The notes: generated by a model from the letters alone, not told the origin. A DNA stretch of 64,000 nt from Tetragenococcus halophilus subsp. halophilus DSM 20339 (GCF_003841405.1 NZ_PXYA01000001.1:496001-560000), one strand, 5' to 3'. Counted from the stretch's first letter, positions 9,800 through 23,503 are shown. A program made the numbers and translations.

Positions 9800-10300
9800 T
9801 CATTCAATACCTACTTTTTTACTTCTGCGCTCCATTAATACAGAATCACGCCATACACCATATTGATCTTTTCCTAATTTTTCCCGATAACCAACTTTAC
9901 GAAAGCCACATTTTTCATGTAGACGCTGGCTGCCATAGTTGTTAGCAAAAATATCAGCTTCTAAAGTCCACAAACCGATTCTTTCTGAATAATCAACTAG
10001 ATGATTTAATAATCTTGATCCTACACCCTTTCCTTGGTAATTTTGATCGATATAGATACTAACTTCCGCTACTCCATGGTATTGAGGAATCGTATAAGCT
10101 TGTTTCAAAGTTGTCCAACCTGCAACTTTTTGTTCATCTAATAGTACAAAACGGCCTTCTTTTAGACGCTCGTGATCGAATTCTTCATAACTTAAATTTT
10201 CAACAGTGAAAGTTGCTAAATTTGTTTCCATTCCTTGGCGATAGATATCATAGACAGACGACCAATCTTTTTCTTCCATTGCGCGAATTTTGTATTGCAT
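9800..10300 (-). CDS. GNAT-family N-acetyltransferase, phosphinothricin acetyltransferase-like
   Basis: The 166-residue protein is a GCN5-related acetyltransferase. The acetyl-CoA loop reads QNYQGKGVGSRLLNHL and the late motif NNYGSQRLHEKCGFRKVGY is typical of the Pat/YwnH-type branch that acetylates amino acids or their analogues such as methionine sulfoximine. The ATG follows TAAGGAGGTA. It precedes tag in an apparent two-gene operon. The true substrate is unknown. Confidence 0.85.
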   Translation of the reverse strand: MQYKIRAMEEKDWSSVYDIYRQGMETNLATFTVENLSYEEFDHERLKEGRFVLLDEQKVAGWTTLKQAYTIPQYHGVAEVSIYIDQNYQGKGVGSRLLNHLVDYSERIGLWTLEADIFANNYGSQRLHEKCGFRKVGYREKLGKDQYGVWRDSVLMERRSKKVGIE

Positions 10301-10349
10301 AAATACCTCCTTAGCAGTTAGTTATTCCACTATTATTCTATAGAATGAC

Positions 10350-10394
10350 AAAAAAAGCAATTAGGCTCTTTTAAAAAGAACACAATTGCTTTTC
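10350..10394 (-). terminator. Terminator after the NAD(P)-binding protein gene
   Basis: A 10-bp stem (AAAAGCAATT with AATTGCTTTT), with a second small helix inside, ends in a T-run on the minus strand. It closes the transcript of the gene at 10414-11082. Confidence 0.8.
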
Positions 10395-10413
10395 ATATTA
10401 ATTTAGTACTTAT

Positions 10414-11082
10414 TTATTGTTCTAACTCTTTTAATGCTTCTTTGATCGGAGTGTCACCATTTATGACGTCGAATTCTTTTTTACGAGTGTCATCATTATC
10501 TATACTATCAACAATAATTTGTGCAACGTCACTGCGAGTAATCTTCCCGCTTTCAACGAGTGTTTTGGCTAATTTAACTTTTCCTGCAGCTTCATCATCG
10601 GAAAGAAGGCCTGGACGTACGATTGTATAATCTAAGCCGCTATTTTTAAGCCATTGGTCGGCGTAAAATTTCGCAGGATAATAAGGACCTAATTGATCTA
10701 ACCAGTCTGGATGAGGATCTTCTAACCATTGTTGACTACCCAGTGCACTAACAATAACAAAACGATCAATACCAGCATCCTTAGCTGCTTCTACGGCTTT
10801 TACCGTACCATCTAGATCGACAAACATGGTCTTATCTGCACCAGTGCTACCACCAGAACCTGCGGTAAATGCAATAGCATCAGCATCTTTAGCTGCTTGA
10901 CTGATATCACTAATAGATCCTTCCAAGTCTGCCAAAACAGCTTCTACACCTTGCTCTTTGAAGGCTTCTAACTGATCTTTTTTACGTACCATGGCAATTG
11001 GAAAGTGGTTTTGGGATTCTTGTAGTTTTTTTACCAAGATTTTACCAACACTACCATGGGCACCAATAACTAATACTTTCAT
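10414..11082 (-). CDS. NAD(P)-binding atypical short-chain dehydrogenase / NmrA-like protein
   Basis: The 222-residue protein has a Rossmann fold with the dinucleotide loop VIGAHGSVGKILV at the N-terminus, VLADLEG and FTAGSGG strands, and the YYPAKFYADQWLKNSGLDYTIVRPG-type segment (cited in part: DYTIVRPGLL) of atypical SDR proteins such as B. subtilis YhfK. These proteins often act as redox sensors or reductases of unknown substrate. It is monocistronic, with GAGGAG before the ATG and its own terminator. Confidence 0.85.
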   Translation of the reverse strand: MKVLVIGAHGSVGKILVKKLQESQNHFPIAMVRKKDQLEAFKEQGVEAVLADLEGSISDISQAAKDADAIAFTAGSGGSTGADKTMFVDLDGTVKAVEAAKDAGIDRFVIVSALGSQQWLEDPHPDWLDQLGPYYPAKFYADQWLKNSGLDYTIVRPGLLSDDEAAGKVKLAKTLVESGKITRSDVAQIIVDSIDNDDTRKKEFDVINGDTPIKEALKELEQ

Positions 11083-11465
11083 TAAAACATCTCCTCTTCA
11101 CTTCTATACTTAATCATAACATCAAGTGAATTATTTTTACCAAGATCTGATTTGAAGTTTGTATTTAAATAGTGGAACTTAGTTGTTTTTATCATTTATC
11201 GAGTCATTGAAGGACTAATAAAAAGTGAAAACATTATCCACTCACGAACTGAGCTAAGTAAGCTTGATATTAAAACATGAAGGTCGTTGCTTTAAATACT
11301 TTTCCTTACAATTCATTTGTTGTAAATATCATATGGTTAGCCTTTTAAAAAGAGAAAATGCCTACATTCGTATATTTGAATAGACGAATTTTTAAACTAA
11401 ATATTACTGCTGAAACTAAAGATTAAGTTAAGCAATTGTTTGTTAAATATCAGTATTATGTTATA
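11083..11465. other. Gene-free stretch with an operator-like palindrome
   Basis: About 380 bases hold no plausible gene on either strand and are rich in stops. The right-hand end leads to the rlmCD terminator and the left-hand end holds the promoter region of the NAD(P)-binding protein. One 24-base imperfect palindrome lies at 11366-11389 (ATTCGT-N12-ACGAAT with two internal mismatches). I recognise no coding relic, RNA or insertion element here; it may be what remains of a lost gene. Confidence 0.4.
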
Positions 11466-11509
11466 AAGAAGAAATGTTTACTTAAAAACTAAAGTAAACA
11501 TTTCTTCTT
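11466..11509 (-). terminator. Terminator-like hairpin after rlmCD
   Basis: A perfect 18-bp inverted repeat (11466-11483 with 11492-11509, 8-base loop) lies 7 bases beyond the rlmCD stop codon. The following minus-strand bases are T-rich but not a clean T-run, so it may act as a terminator or as a 3'-end stabiliser. Confidence 0.7.
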
Positions 11510-11516
11510 ACTTTAA

Positions 11517-12884
11517 TTATTTCTGTTTTAACATCATCACTGTTTCCACATGATGCGTTTGCGGAAATAAGTCAACGGGTTGGATACTATCTGTAAAGTA
11601 CTCTTGTTCTGCAAATACTTTTAGATCTCTTGCCATCGTTGCCGGATTACATGAAATATAGATAAATTTTTCTGGTTTCATCTGACAGGCAGTTTCAATA
11701 AAAGATTGATCTAATCCTTTACGCGGCGGATCGACAAAAATCACTTCCGGCTGAATGCCTTCTTTTTGCCATTTTGGCATGACGTCTTCAGCTTTACCAG
11801 TAACATAATCGGCGTTGTCGATATTATTTAATTTCGCATTTTCTTGGGCGTCTATTACTGCCTGTGTAATTGTTTCCATGCCATAAACATGTTTGACTTG
11901 ATTGGCTAGTGACAATCCAATGGTTCCGATTCCTGAATAAGCGTCAATGACAACATCTGATTTTTTTAAATCAGCTAATTCAAAGGCTTTTTGATATAAA
12001 ACTTCAGCTTGAGGGGTATTTACTTGATAAAATGATTTAGCTGAAATGCGAAAAGTTTTTCCTAATAAACGATCATAGATATCATTGCGTCCTAGTAAAA
12101 CTTTTTCTTGGGTGCCCATAATTACATTGGTTTGTTTTGGATTCACATTTTGCATAATAGAAACAACTTCTGGCAGTTTTTCTTGAATAGCCTGCGCAAT
12201 TTTTTCTCCTTGGACAAAATGTTCTTTACGAGTGACTAAAACAACCATCATTTCATGTGTTTGATAGCCACGACGAATAACAATATGTCGTAAAAATCCG
12301 CTATTATTTTTTTCGTTATAGGCTTTTACTTCAAATTGTTGTAAAATTTCTCGAATAACTATAATCGCTGCATCAATTGCTGGATCTTGAATAAAAAAAT
12401 GATCGATAGGTACTAATTCATGACTATTCTTACGATAAAAGCCTGTTTGTAAAATACCATCAATTTTACGAATGGGAATTTGTGCTTTATTTCTATAACC
12501 AAAGGGTTGCCGCATGCCTATCGTTTTTTCAACTTGGATCTCAGGCATTCTAGCTGTCTTTTTTAAAACATTTTTAACTTGTGCTTTTTTAAATGCCAAC
12601 TGTTGTTCATACTTTAAATGACTAAGCGGTGCAATACCTGTTCGTAATAGATCTTCATTTTCTACTTCTTGACGGTAAGGGCTTTTCTGGATAATAGAAA
12701 GCATCTTTCCAAAACCAAACTTTTTACCTACTTTAACAATTCTAACTAGTATTTTTTCTTGTGGTAAAGCATTTTCGACAAAAATTGGATAGGCATCGAC
12801 CTTTGCAACGCCCATGCCTAAATGAGATAAATCAACGACCGTTACTTCTAACTCCTGATTTTTTTTAACAGGCATTTCTTCCAT
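11517..12884 (-). CDS. rlmCD: 23S rRNA (uracil-5-)-methyltransferase, RlmCD/TrmA family
   Basis: This 455-residue S-adenosylmethionine enzyme makes 5-methyluridine in 23S rRNA. An N-terminal TRAM domain (residues about 5-65, ELEVTVVDLSHLGMGVAKVD) precedes a central region and the C-terminal methyltransferase with VIDAYSGIGTIGL, VDPPRKGLD and the catalytic-cysteine motif YISCNPATMARDL. The cysteines that bind a 4Fe-4S cluster in E. coli RlmD are absent: the equivalent stretch reads LRTGIAPLSHLKYEQQL. This fits my memory of Lactobacillales homologues. The ATG follows AGAAGGAGA. The dual-site activity (747 and 1939) is inferred from streptococcal RlmCD. Confidence 0.88.
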   Translation of the reverse strand: MEEMPVKKNQELEVTVVDLSHLGMGVAKVDAYPIFVENALPQEKILVRIVKVGKKFGFGKMLSIIQKSPYRQEVENEDLLRTGIAPLSHLKYEQQLAFKKAQVKNVLKKTARMPEIQVEKTIGMRQPFGYRNKAQIPIRKIDGILQTGFYRKNSHELVPIDHFFIQDPAIDAAIIVIREILQQFEVKAYNEKNNSGFLRHIVIRRGYQTHEMMVVLVTRKEHFVQGEKIAQAIQEKLPEVVSIMQNVNPKQTNVIMGTQEKVLLGRNDIYDRLLGKTFRISAKSFYQVNTPQAEVLYQKAFELADLKKSDVVIDAYSGIGTIGLSLANQVKHVYGMETITQAVIDAQENAKLNNIDNADYVTGKAEDVMPKWQKEGIQPEVIFVDPPRKGLDQSFIETACQMKPEKFIYISCNPATMARDLKVFAEQEYFTDSIQPVDLFPQTHHVETVMMLKQK

Positions 12885-12928
12885 AAATGTTTTCTCCTTC
12901 TCAAACCATTTAGAACGCTCAGAAATAA

Positions 12929-12934
12929 ATTATA
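12929..12934 (-). promoter_or_regulatory. -10 element for rlmCD
   Basis: TATAAT preceded by TGC forms an extended -10 about 45 bases upstream of the rlmCD start. It lies between the dgkB terminator and rlmCD, which makes rlmCD a separate unit. Confidence 0.55.
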
Positions 12935-12956
12935 GCACCTATTTATCCATAAATGA

Positions 12957-12990
12957 AGAAAAAGGAAACACTTCATGTGCTCCCTTTTTT
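12957..12990 (-). terminator. Terminator of the operon ending in dgkB
   Basis: An 11-bp stem with two G-U pairs (AAAGGGAGCAC with GTGTTTCCTTT in minus-strand reading) and a 5-base loop is followed by a T-rich tract. It lies about 30 bases after the dgkB stop codon. Confidence 0.7.
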
Positions 12991-13019
12991 CAATACAAAT
13001 ATTCGTTAATAGCTTAAAG

Positions 13020-14054
13020 TTAGCTATTTTCATCATTTTCTTTGTTTTCATCATCGATTTCTTCATCATTTAAACGTTCGACTTCTTTGATGAATCCTTC
13101 ACTGATTTCTTCCAGCTCTTCTTCAGTCGATACGGCACTATCTGGTATCTCATCTACATCGGCAAACATTTCAATGTGCTGGTGCAGATTTTCAAAAGTC
13201 ATAGGTGCATCGCCACCGTATTCTCCATCTAAATTGATCATTAATCGTTTTTGTGATTGCGGTACGGAAACTTCTAATTTAGTCGTCTTCGTATAAATCA
13301 CTCGGGGGTCTTCAATGTGTTTTCCATTTCTGAGCATAATCGCTACTAAATGTAAAACTTCAAAGATATTCGCGGTTTTTACGATAATTAAAGAAAATTT
13401 GCCATCATCAAGTTTAGCGTCAGGAACAATTTGTTCAAACCCACCGACAGAATTTGTTAACCCTAAGAAAAACATAGAAGCTTTGCCATCATATTCTCCT
13501 TCATCAAATTTCAAGTGCATTTTGATGGGTCTAATTTGCGGCAGTAACTCCGCGCCTTTTGCTAAATAAGCTAGATAACCAAACACTCTTTTTAACTCTG
13601 AAGGAACTTCATAGGTTAATTCTGTTAAATGTCCACCCGCTGCAATATTAATAAAATAATTGTTAGGCGTCTTACCGACATCCATTTTTACTGTCTGATT
13701 TTTTAAAATAACTTCAGCAGCCGCTTTTATATTGTCTCTTGGAATTTTTAAGGCTCTAGCATAGTCATTTGTTGTACCTCCAGGAATAATCGCCATTTTT
13801 GGACGTCTTTCTAAAGGAGCTATTCCATTGACTACTTCGTTGATTGTGCCATCACCACCTGCTGCAACAATGAGATCAAAGCCAGCTTGCCCTGCTCTTC
13901 TTGCTTCATTTGTTGCAGAATATGGAATCGAAGTCGTAGCAAACGCACTTGCCTCATAGCCTGCTTTTTCCAAAACAGCTAAAATGTCAGCCAAGTTTCT
14001 TTTCATAGACTCTTTTCCTGAAGTTGGATTATAAATTACCCGCGCTCTTTCCAT
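13020..14054 (-). CDS. dgkB: Diacylglycerol kinase, lipid kinase family
   Basis: This 344-residue soluble kinase phosphorylates diacylglycerol released by lipoteichoic acid synthesis, returning it to phospholipid metabolism. Visible signatures are the N-terminal IYNPTSGKE, the nucleotide loop VAAGGDGTINEVVNG, IPGGTTNDYARAL and the C-terminal INLDGEYGGDAP. Compared with the usual length near 300, it carries an extra highly acidic tail of about 45 residues (many Glu/Asp). It lies 9 bases behind gatB, the same neighbourhood as in other Bacilli, and ends the gatCAB transcript. Confidence 0.92.
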   Translation of the reverse strand: MERARVIYNPTSGKESMKRNLADILAVLEKAGYEASAFATTSIPYSATNEARRAGQAGFDLIVAAGGDGTINEVVNGIAPLERRPKMAIIPGGTTNDYARALKIPRDNIKAAAEVILKNQTVKMDVGKTPNNYFINIAAGGHLTELTYEVPSELKRVFGYLAYLAKGAELLPQIRPIKMHLKFDEGEYDGKASMFFLGLTNSVGGFEQIVPDAKLDDGKFSLIIVKTANIFEVLHLVAIMLRNGKHIEDPRVIYTKTTKLEVSVPQSQKRLMINLDGEYGGDAPMTFENLHQHIEMFADVDEIPDSAVSTEEELEEISEGFIKEVERLNDEEIDDENKENDENS

Positions 14055-14063
14055 GATTACCTC

Positions 14064-15494
14064 TTATCGTTTCTCTAGTTCTTCTTTTAACAGTTTATTG
14101 ACTACACCTGGATTGGCTTTACCTTTAGTGGACTTCATAATTTGACCTACCAAAAAGCCAATCGCTTTGTCTTTTCCATTTTTAAAGTCATCAATCGATT
14201 GTTGATTATTATCTAAAACTTCATTGATCATTGGCAGTAACTGTGCTGGATCTGATAATTGTATCCAACCATTGGCTTCTACGATTTCTTTAGGTTCGCC
14301 GCCTTTTTCAATTAACTCTTGGAAAACTTTCTTAGCGATTTTAGAACTTATCGTACCATCACTGATCAACTGTATCATGCCAGCTAAATTACTTGCTGTC
14401 AATTGTGTATCGGCTAAATCTAGTTTTTCGCTATTAAGGTAAGCTGAAACATCTCCCATCAGCCAGTTTGAAGCTTGCTTAGCATCCGCGCCTTGTTGAA
14501 TGGTTTCTTCAAAGAAATCCGACATTTCTTTTGATAACGTAAGCACTTTGGCGTCATATTCTGGTATGCCCAGTTCATTGATATAGCGTTGGCGACGATC
14601 TTTAGGCATTTCTGGTAGTGATTCTCTGATCTTATCTACCCAAGCATTATCAATTTCAAAATTCGGGATGTCTGGTTCCGGGAAGTAACGATAATCAGAC
14701 GAACCTTCTTTTACCCGCATTAACACTGTTTCGCCTGTTGCTTCATCAAAACGGCGTGTTTCTTGTTGTAAAGAACCGCCAGATAGTAAAAGTTTGGTTT
14801 GACGTTTTTCTTCAAAAGCTAAACCTTTTCGCACGAAGTTTAGAGAATTTAGGTTTTTCAATTCAGTCTTAATACCAAATTCTTCTTGGCCTAAAGGACG
14901 TAATGAAATATTCGCATCACAACGTAGTGACCCTTCTTCCATTTTCACATCAGAAACACCGGTAAATTGGATAATTGAGCGTAAAGCGTCTAGATAAGCA
15001 TAAGCTTCTTCAGGAGAACGCATATCCGCTTCAGAAACAATTTCGATAAGCGGTGTGCCTTGGCGGTTTAAATCAACATAAGAATAGCCACCGATACCAT
15101 GCATATTTTTCCCCGCGTCTTCTTCTAGATGGACACGTTCAATCCGAATTTTTTTCTTTTGACCTTCAACATCAATTTCAATCCAGCCATCATGACCAAT
15201 AGGATCATCAAGTTGAGAAATTTGGTAGGCCTTTGGATTATCTGGATAGAAATAATTTTTTCGGTCAAAATGGGTTTCTTGTGAGATATCACAGTTCAAA
15301 GCTAAAGCGGCTTTCATGCCATATTCTAAAGCAGATTTATTTATTACTGGCAAAACACCTGGATATCCCCAGTCGATAACATTAGTATTGCTATTGGGTT
15401 CTGCTCCAAAATGAGCAGGAGCAGGAGAAAAAATCTTCGTATTGGTTTTTAATTCTACGTGGACTTCAAGTCCGATCACAGTTTCGAAGTTCAT
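14064..15494 (-). CDS. gatB: Aspartyl/glutamyl-tRNA amidotransferase subunit B
   Basis: GatB is the tRNA-binding kinase subunit of the GatCAB complex that turns misacylated Glu-tRNA(Gln) or Asp-tRNA(Asn) into the correct form. The 476-residue protein starts with [15 protein letters not shown] and carries [18 protein letters not shown] (in part), [10 protein letters not shown] and the C-terminal YqeY-like helical domain with [17 protein letters not shown]. The ATG directly follows the gatA stop codon and uses a GGAGTAA site inside gatA. Confidence 0.97.
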   Translation of the reverse strand: MNFETVIGLEVHVELKTNTKIFSPAPAHFGAEPNSNTNVIDWGYPGVLPVINKSALEYGMKAALALNCDISQETHFDRKNYFYPDNPKAYQISQLDDPIGHDGWIEIDVEGQKKKIRIERVHLEEDAGKNMHGIGGYSYVDLNRQGTPLIEIVSEADMRSPEEAYAYLDALRSIIQFTGVSDVKMEEGSLRCDANISLRPLGQEEFGIKTELKNLNSLNFVRKGLAFEEKRQTKLLLSGGSLQQETRRFDEATGETVLMRVKEGSSDYRYFPEPDIPNFEIDNAWVDKIRESLPEMPKDRRQRYINELGIPEYDAKVLTLSKEMSDFFEETIQQGADAKQASNWLMGDVSAYLNSEKLDLADTQLTASNLAGMIQLISDGTISSKIAKKVFQELIEKGGEPKEIVEANGWIQLSDPAQLLPMINEVLDNNQQSIDDFKNGKDKAIGFLVGQIMKSTKGKANPGVVNKLLKEELEKR

Positions 15495-16964
15495 TTACTT
15501 ACTCCTTTCAAATATTTCAGATTTTTTATTATGGAAATCCGTTGTTTGTTCAAAAGAATACGCTGCTTTGTAGATTGTTTCTTCATCGAAATGATTTCCA
15601 ATTAATTGTAGTCCGATTGGCAAGTCATTAGAAAAGCCGCAAGGAAGTGACATACCTGGCAAACCAGCAAGGTTCACTGGAATGGTCAAGACATCGTTAG
15701 TATACATCGTCACTGGATCATCGATCTTTTCACCTAAGCCAAAAGCAACTGTTGGTGTAGTTGGGCCCAGAATCAAATCATAATCAGCAAATACATTTTT
15801 AAAATCTTCTCTAATCAGCGTACGAACTTGTGCCGCCTTTTTAAAGAAAGCATCATAATAACCAGCGCTCAAAGAAAAGGTTCCTAACATGATACGACGC
15901 TTCACCTCATCGCCAAAACCTTCACTACGTGAGTTAACATAGACATCTTCTAAGGTTGCTGCATTTTCACTGCGATAACCATAACGAATACCATCATAAC
16001 GCTGTAAATTAGAACTAGCTTCAGAAGAAGCGATAATATAATAGGCAGCTACACCATATTTAGAATGAGGTAAACTGACTTCTTCTACTGTTGCGCCCAG
16101 TTTACGGAAAGTGTCTGCTGCTTTTAAAACAGCCTCCTTAATATCAGAATCTACGCCTTCATCTAAATATTCTTTAGGCAAAGCGATTTTCATCCCCTCG
16201 ATCCCGCTATCTAGTTCGGCTGTAAAATCAGGCACGCTTTTTCCAGAAGAAGTTCCATCTTTTTCATCAAAACCACTAATTGCGTTTAAAGCCAAAGCGT
16301 TATCTCTAACCGTACGTGTCAATGGTCCAATTTGGTCTAAAGAAGAACCAAAAGCAATCAGACCAAAACGAGAAACGCGTCCATAAGTTGGCTTCATACC
16401 AACAATACCGTTAAATGCTGCTGGTTGGCGAATTGAACCTCCCGTATCAGTCCCTAAAGAAAGCGGGATTTGACCGCTGGCTACCGCTGCAGCAGAACCG
16501 CCTGAAGAACCCCCCGGAACTTTTGTTTGATCCCATGCATTTTTTGTTTTTTTAAAGTAAGAATTTTCCGTACTACCACCCATAGCGAATTCGTCCATAT
16601 TTAATTTTCCTACAGGAATCATATCGGATTGATAAACTTTATCCATGACAGTCGCGTCATATATTGGTTCAAAATTGTATAAAATCTTAGAAGCGGCAGT
16701 TGTCAGAAGATCTTTAGTTACGATATTATCTTTGATTCCGATCGGAAGTCCTGCTAGGATATTTTCTTCACTAACACCTTTTGCATCAATTGCTTTTGCC
16801 ATTTCTAAAGCTTTTTCTTCATTTAAAGTGATAAAAGAATCAATATCTGTTTCTACTTCTTTAATACGATCAAAAGTTTCTTGAATTAATTCAACCACTG
16901 TTATTTCTTTTGACACGAGTAAAGCATGTAATTCTTCCAATGTTTTACCGTAAATTTTAGACAT
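15495..16964 (-). CDS. gatA: Aspartyl/glutamyl-tRNA amidotransferase subunit A
   Basis: GatA is the amidase subunit that releases ammonia from glutamine for tRNA amidation. The 489-residue protein has the amidase-signature catalytic elements: the lysine in [10 protein letters not shown], the serine-rich [15 protein letters not shown] and the nucleophilic serine in [16 protein letters not shown]. Its start codon shares one base with the gatC stop codon (TAATG), so translation is coupled. It has the expected full length. Confidence 0.97.
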   Translation of the reverse strand: MSKIYGKTLEELHALLVSKEITVVELIQETFDRIKEVETDIDSFITLNEEKALEMAKAIDAKGVSEENILAGLPIGIKDNIVTKDLLTTAASKILYNFEPIYDATVMDKVYQSDMIPVGKLNMDEFAMGGSTENSYFKKTKNAWDQTKVPGGSSGGSAAAVASGQIPLSLGTDTGGSIRQPAAFNGIVGMKPTYGRVSRFGLIAFGSSLDQIGPLTRTVRDNALALNAISGFDEKDGTSSGKSVPDFTAELDSGIEGMKIALPKEYLDEGVDSDIKEAVLKAADTFRKLGATVEEVSLPHSKYGVAAYYIIASSEASSNLQRYDGIRYGYRSENAATLEDVYVNSRSEGFGDEVKRRIMLGTFSLSAGYYDAFFKKAAQVRTLIREDFKNVFADYDLILGPTTPTVAFGLGEKIDDPVTMYTNDVLTIPVNLAGLPGMSLPCGFSNDLPIGLQLIGNHFDEETIYKAAYSFEQTTDFHNKKSEIFERSK

Positions 16965-17269
16965 TATGCTTCACTCTCCTTTTCATCAAGAATCGCAGGT
17001 ACTTTTATAAAACCATTTTCGGATTCTGGTGCATTTTTCATTAAAGCGTTGCGATCAGTACCATTTAATGGTTGATCTTCTCTTATTACATTAATTTCAT
17101 CATTGACATTAGAAGTAAGTGCGACATCAGTTGTATCTACTTCTTCTAGCGTTTCGACTAGATCAATAATTTCTCCTAATTGCTCAGTAAACTGATGTAA
17201 TTCATCTTCTGAAAAAGATAGTTTTGCTAATGCGGCTACATGTTTTGCTTGTTCTTCACGGATCGCCAT
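16964..17269 (-). CDS. gatC: Aspartyl/glutamyl-tRNA amidotransferase subunit C
   Basis: GatC is the small belt-like subunit that holds GatA and GatB together. The 101-residue protein begins with [17 protein letters not shown] and shows the conserved [11 protein letters not shown] and [21 protein letters not shown]-type segment (here IREDQPLN). The ATG follows GAGGGGG. A TGA-extended TATAAT about 50 bases upstream suggests its own promoter in addition to read-through from ligA. Confidence 0.95.
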   Translation of the reverse strand: MAIREEQAKHVAALAKLSFSEDELHQFTEQLGEIIDLVETLEEVDTTDVALTSNVNDEINVIREDQPLNGTDRNALMKNAPESENGFIKVPAILDEKESEA

Positions 17270-17357
17270 AATATCCCCCTCAATTGTATCTTCATTATAT
17301 TTTTACAAATTATTTTCACTGTATTATATCACTTTATTGAAAATCATTGAATAATTA

Positions 17358-21664
<4,307 letters not shown>

Positions 21665-21696
21665 CGATAAACATCCTTTCTTTTTCAATCCATTCA

Positions 21697-21702
21697 ATTA
21701 TA
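21697..21702 (-). promoter_or_regulatory. Extended -10 of the pcrA promoter
   Basis: TATAAT preceded by TGC forms an extended -10. A weak -35 (TTTATT) lies 17 bases upstream. Transcription would begin near 21690, about 26 bases before the GTG start codon. Confidence 0.65.
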
Positions 21703-21750
21703 GCATGTTCTTTTCTTTCAATAAACCGAACAGTGCTCACTCCCTGCTTT

Positions 21751-21790
21751 TTGACAACGTTTAAAAACAAATGATACCATTTGTTTTTTA
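21751..21790 (+). promoter_or_regulatory. Perfect -35 hexamer overlapping a 24-base palindrome, upstream of the ClC gene
   Basis: TTGACA at 21751-21756 is followed by an inverted repeat, AAAACAAATG at 21764-21773 and CATTTGTTTT at 21778-21787 with a 4-base centre. The palindrome covers the place where the -10 would be (a poor match, GATACC). Placement suggests a repressor operator over a promoter for the ClC gene 66 bases on, or a terminator-like hairpin. Which regulator would bind is unknown. Confidence 0.35.
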
Positions 21791-21855
21791 GTTATTATAA
21801 AAAAATATTTGTCCTTAAAGAAAAAGCGCGGTAAACTTATAACGAAGGTGAAAAA

Positions 21856-23391
21856 ATGTTAAATAAATTTAATAAAATTGAACAAACAAGATCGATATTT
21901 ATTTTAAAGGGTGTGATCGTCGGACTTATTTCTGGAGTTTTAGGAAGTATCTTTCGTCTAGCGGTTGAAAAAATGACCGAATATGTCCAAAATTTCTATG
22001 TGTTTTCGCAGAATGAGCCTCTATGGCTTATTCTTTGGGGCGTAATATCTGTTGTTATCGCATTATTTGTAGGTTATCTGATTAAGGGACAACCTCATAT
22101 TACCGGCAGTGGAATTCCACAAGTTGAAGGCATGTTAGAAGAAGAAGTTCATTATCGTTGGTTTCCAGTTCTTTGGCGTAAATTTGTCGGTGGTATCCTT
22201 TCAGTAGGGACTGGTTTATTTCTGGGACGTGAAGGTCCTTCGATCCAATTAGGCGCTTCTGTGGGACAAGGATTAAGTAATATGTACCACTCTCCTAAAT
22301 ACGAGCAAAAGATTTTAATTTCTAGCGGCGCTAGCGCCGGTTTAGCGGCCGCTTTTAATGCGCCTATCGCAGCGGTATTATTTATTGTCGAAGAGATTCA
22401 TCATACCTTTTCCCCACTGATCTGGTTAACTTCTCTTGTCTCAGCAATTATTGCTAATTTTATTTCTCTTTATATATTCGGGCTACAGCCTGTTTTGTAT
22501 TTGGGACATATGCAGGATTTACCTTTAAAATATTATGGTTTACTCATGATACTAGGAATAATTTTAGGTGTTTTAGGCAGACTCTATCAAAAAAATTTAC
22601 TCGATCTGCCAAAGTGGTTTAACAAATTACCTATTCCCGCTGCTTTTTACGGGATTGTCCCTTTAGTACTAGTGATTCCAATTGGCTTTTATCTTCCACA
22701 ACTTTTAGGTGGGGGTAATCAAATTATTTTAAGTTTGGAAGAAAATCATTTTCCACTTCTTCTACTTTTGTTCTTATTTTTATTACGTTACATCTTTTCC
22801 ATGATCTCTTATGGTTCCAATCTTCCAGGAGGGATATTTTTACCTATTTTGTCATTAGGTGCTATTTTAGGAGCACTCTTTGGGGAATTTTCAATTAGCT
22901 ATTTAGGTGTTGAAGAATATTATTTAAAAAACTTTATTATTATTTCAATGGCTGGTTATTTTACAGCTATTGGAAAAGCACCTCTTACAGCGATTATTCT
23001 TGTCACGGAAATGGTCGGCTCGATCAATCACTTAATGCCACTAGGTTTTGTTTCTTTGATCGCTTATATTGTAGTAGATTTGCTGGGAGGACATCCAATC
23101 TATGAATCTCTGCTTGATCGCTTAGTTTCCCATAAAAAAATTGCCAATACAAATGAGAAGACAACAATCGAGTACCCAGTCACTGCTGAAAGTGTGTTAG
23201 ATGGTTATGCAGTCCGTGACTTTTCTTGGCCAAAAGACACATTGCTAGTGGCTATAAGACGTGAACAAGAAGATATTATACCGCACGGCGATACAATTTT
23301 ACAGATGGGAGATATGCTTATTATCTTAACAGACAGCCAGCATGCCGCCTTGGTAAAAAAAGAATTGAGACAAAAGACTTTGATTAAATAA
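21856..23391 (+). CDS. ClC-family chloride/proton antiporter with C-terminal RCK_C domain
   Basis: This 511-residue membrane protein moves chloride or a similar anion. All three ClC selectivity motifs are present: GSGIPQVEG, GREGPSIQLGASVGQ and GSNLPGGIFLP. The glutamate in GREGP is the gating residue that marks the exchangers, so proton-coupled antiport is likely rather than channel activity. After about ten membrane helices a soluble tail (residues about 430-511) resembles the TrkA-C/RCK_C ligand domain (DTLLVAIRRE, GDMLIILTDS). It is monocistronic and ends in a strong terminator. The ATG follows GAAGGTG. Confidence 0.92.
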   Translation: MLNKFNKIEQTRSIFILKGVIVGLISGVLGSIFRLAVEKMTEYVQNFYVFSQNEPLWLILWGVISVVIALFVGYLIKGQPHITGSGIPQVEGMLEEEVHYRWFPVLWRKFVGGILSVGTGLFLGREGPSIQLGASVGQGLSNMYHSPKYEQKILISSGASAGLAAAFNAPIAAVLFIVEEIHHTFSPLIWLTSLVSAIIANFISLYIFGLQPVLYLGHMQDLPLKYYGLLMILGIILGVLGRLYQKNLLDLPKWFNKLPIPAAFYGIVPLVLVIPIGFYLPQLLGGGNQIILSLEENHFPLLLLLFLFLLRYIFSMISYGSNLPGGIFLPILSLGAILGALFGEFSISYLGVEEYYLKNFIIISMAGYFTAIGKAPLTAIILVTEMVGSINHLMPLGFVSLIAYIVVDLLGGHPIYESLLDRLVSHKKIANTNEKTTIEYPVTAESVLDGYAVRDFSWPKDTLLVAIRREQEDIIPHGDTILQMGDMLIILTDSQHAALVKKELRQKTLIK

Positions 23392-23403
23392 AATGATCTA
23401 GCA

Positions 23404-23453
23404 AAAGTGTCAGTAAGTAGGACTTAAAATCATTGCTTACTGACACTTTTTTT
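23404..23453 (+). terminator. Terminator after the ClC gene
   Basis: A stem of about 14 bp (AAAGTGTCAGTAAG with CTTACTGACACTTT) is followed by a run of seven Ts. It separates the ClC gene from the fructose operon. Confidence 0.9.
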
Positions 23454-23503
23454 GACTATATCGCTATTTAGCAAAATAATTGACTGATTATGCTTGTTTT
23501 TGA

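Noticed and set aside
12848-13069. Minus-strand frame between rlmCD and dgkB
   Set aside because: It overlaps both genes, crosses the dgkB terminator and the rlmCD promoter, and the protein looks random.
21700-21855. Fluoride riboswitch upstream of the ClC gene
   Set aside because: The fluoride-specific ClC group carries different selectivity motifs; here GREGP and GSGIP are standard, and the conserved crcB-motif bases are not visible in the leader.
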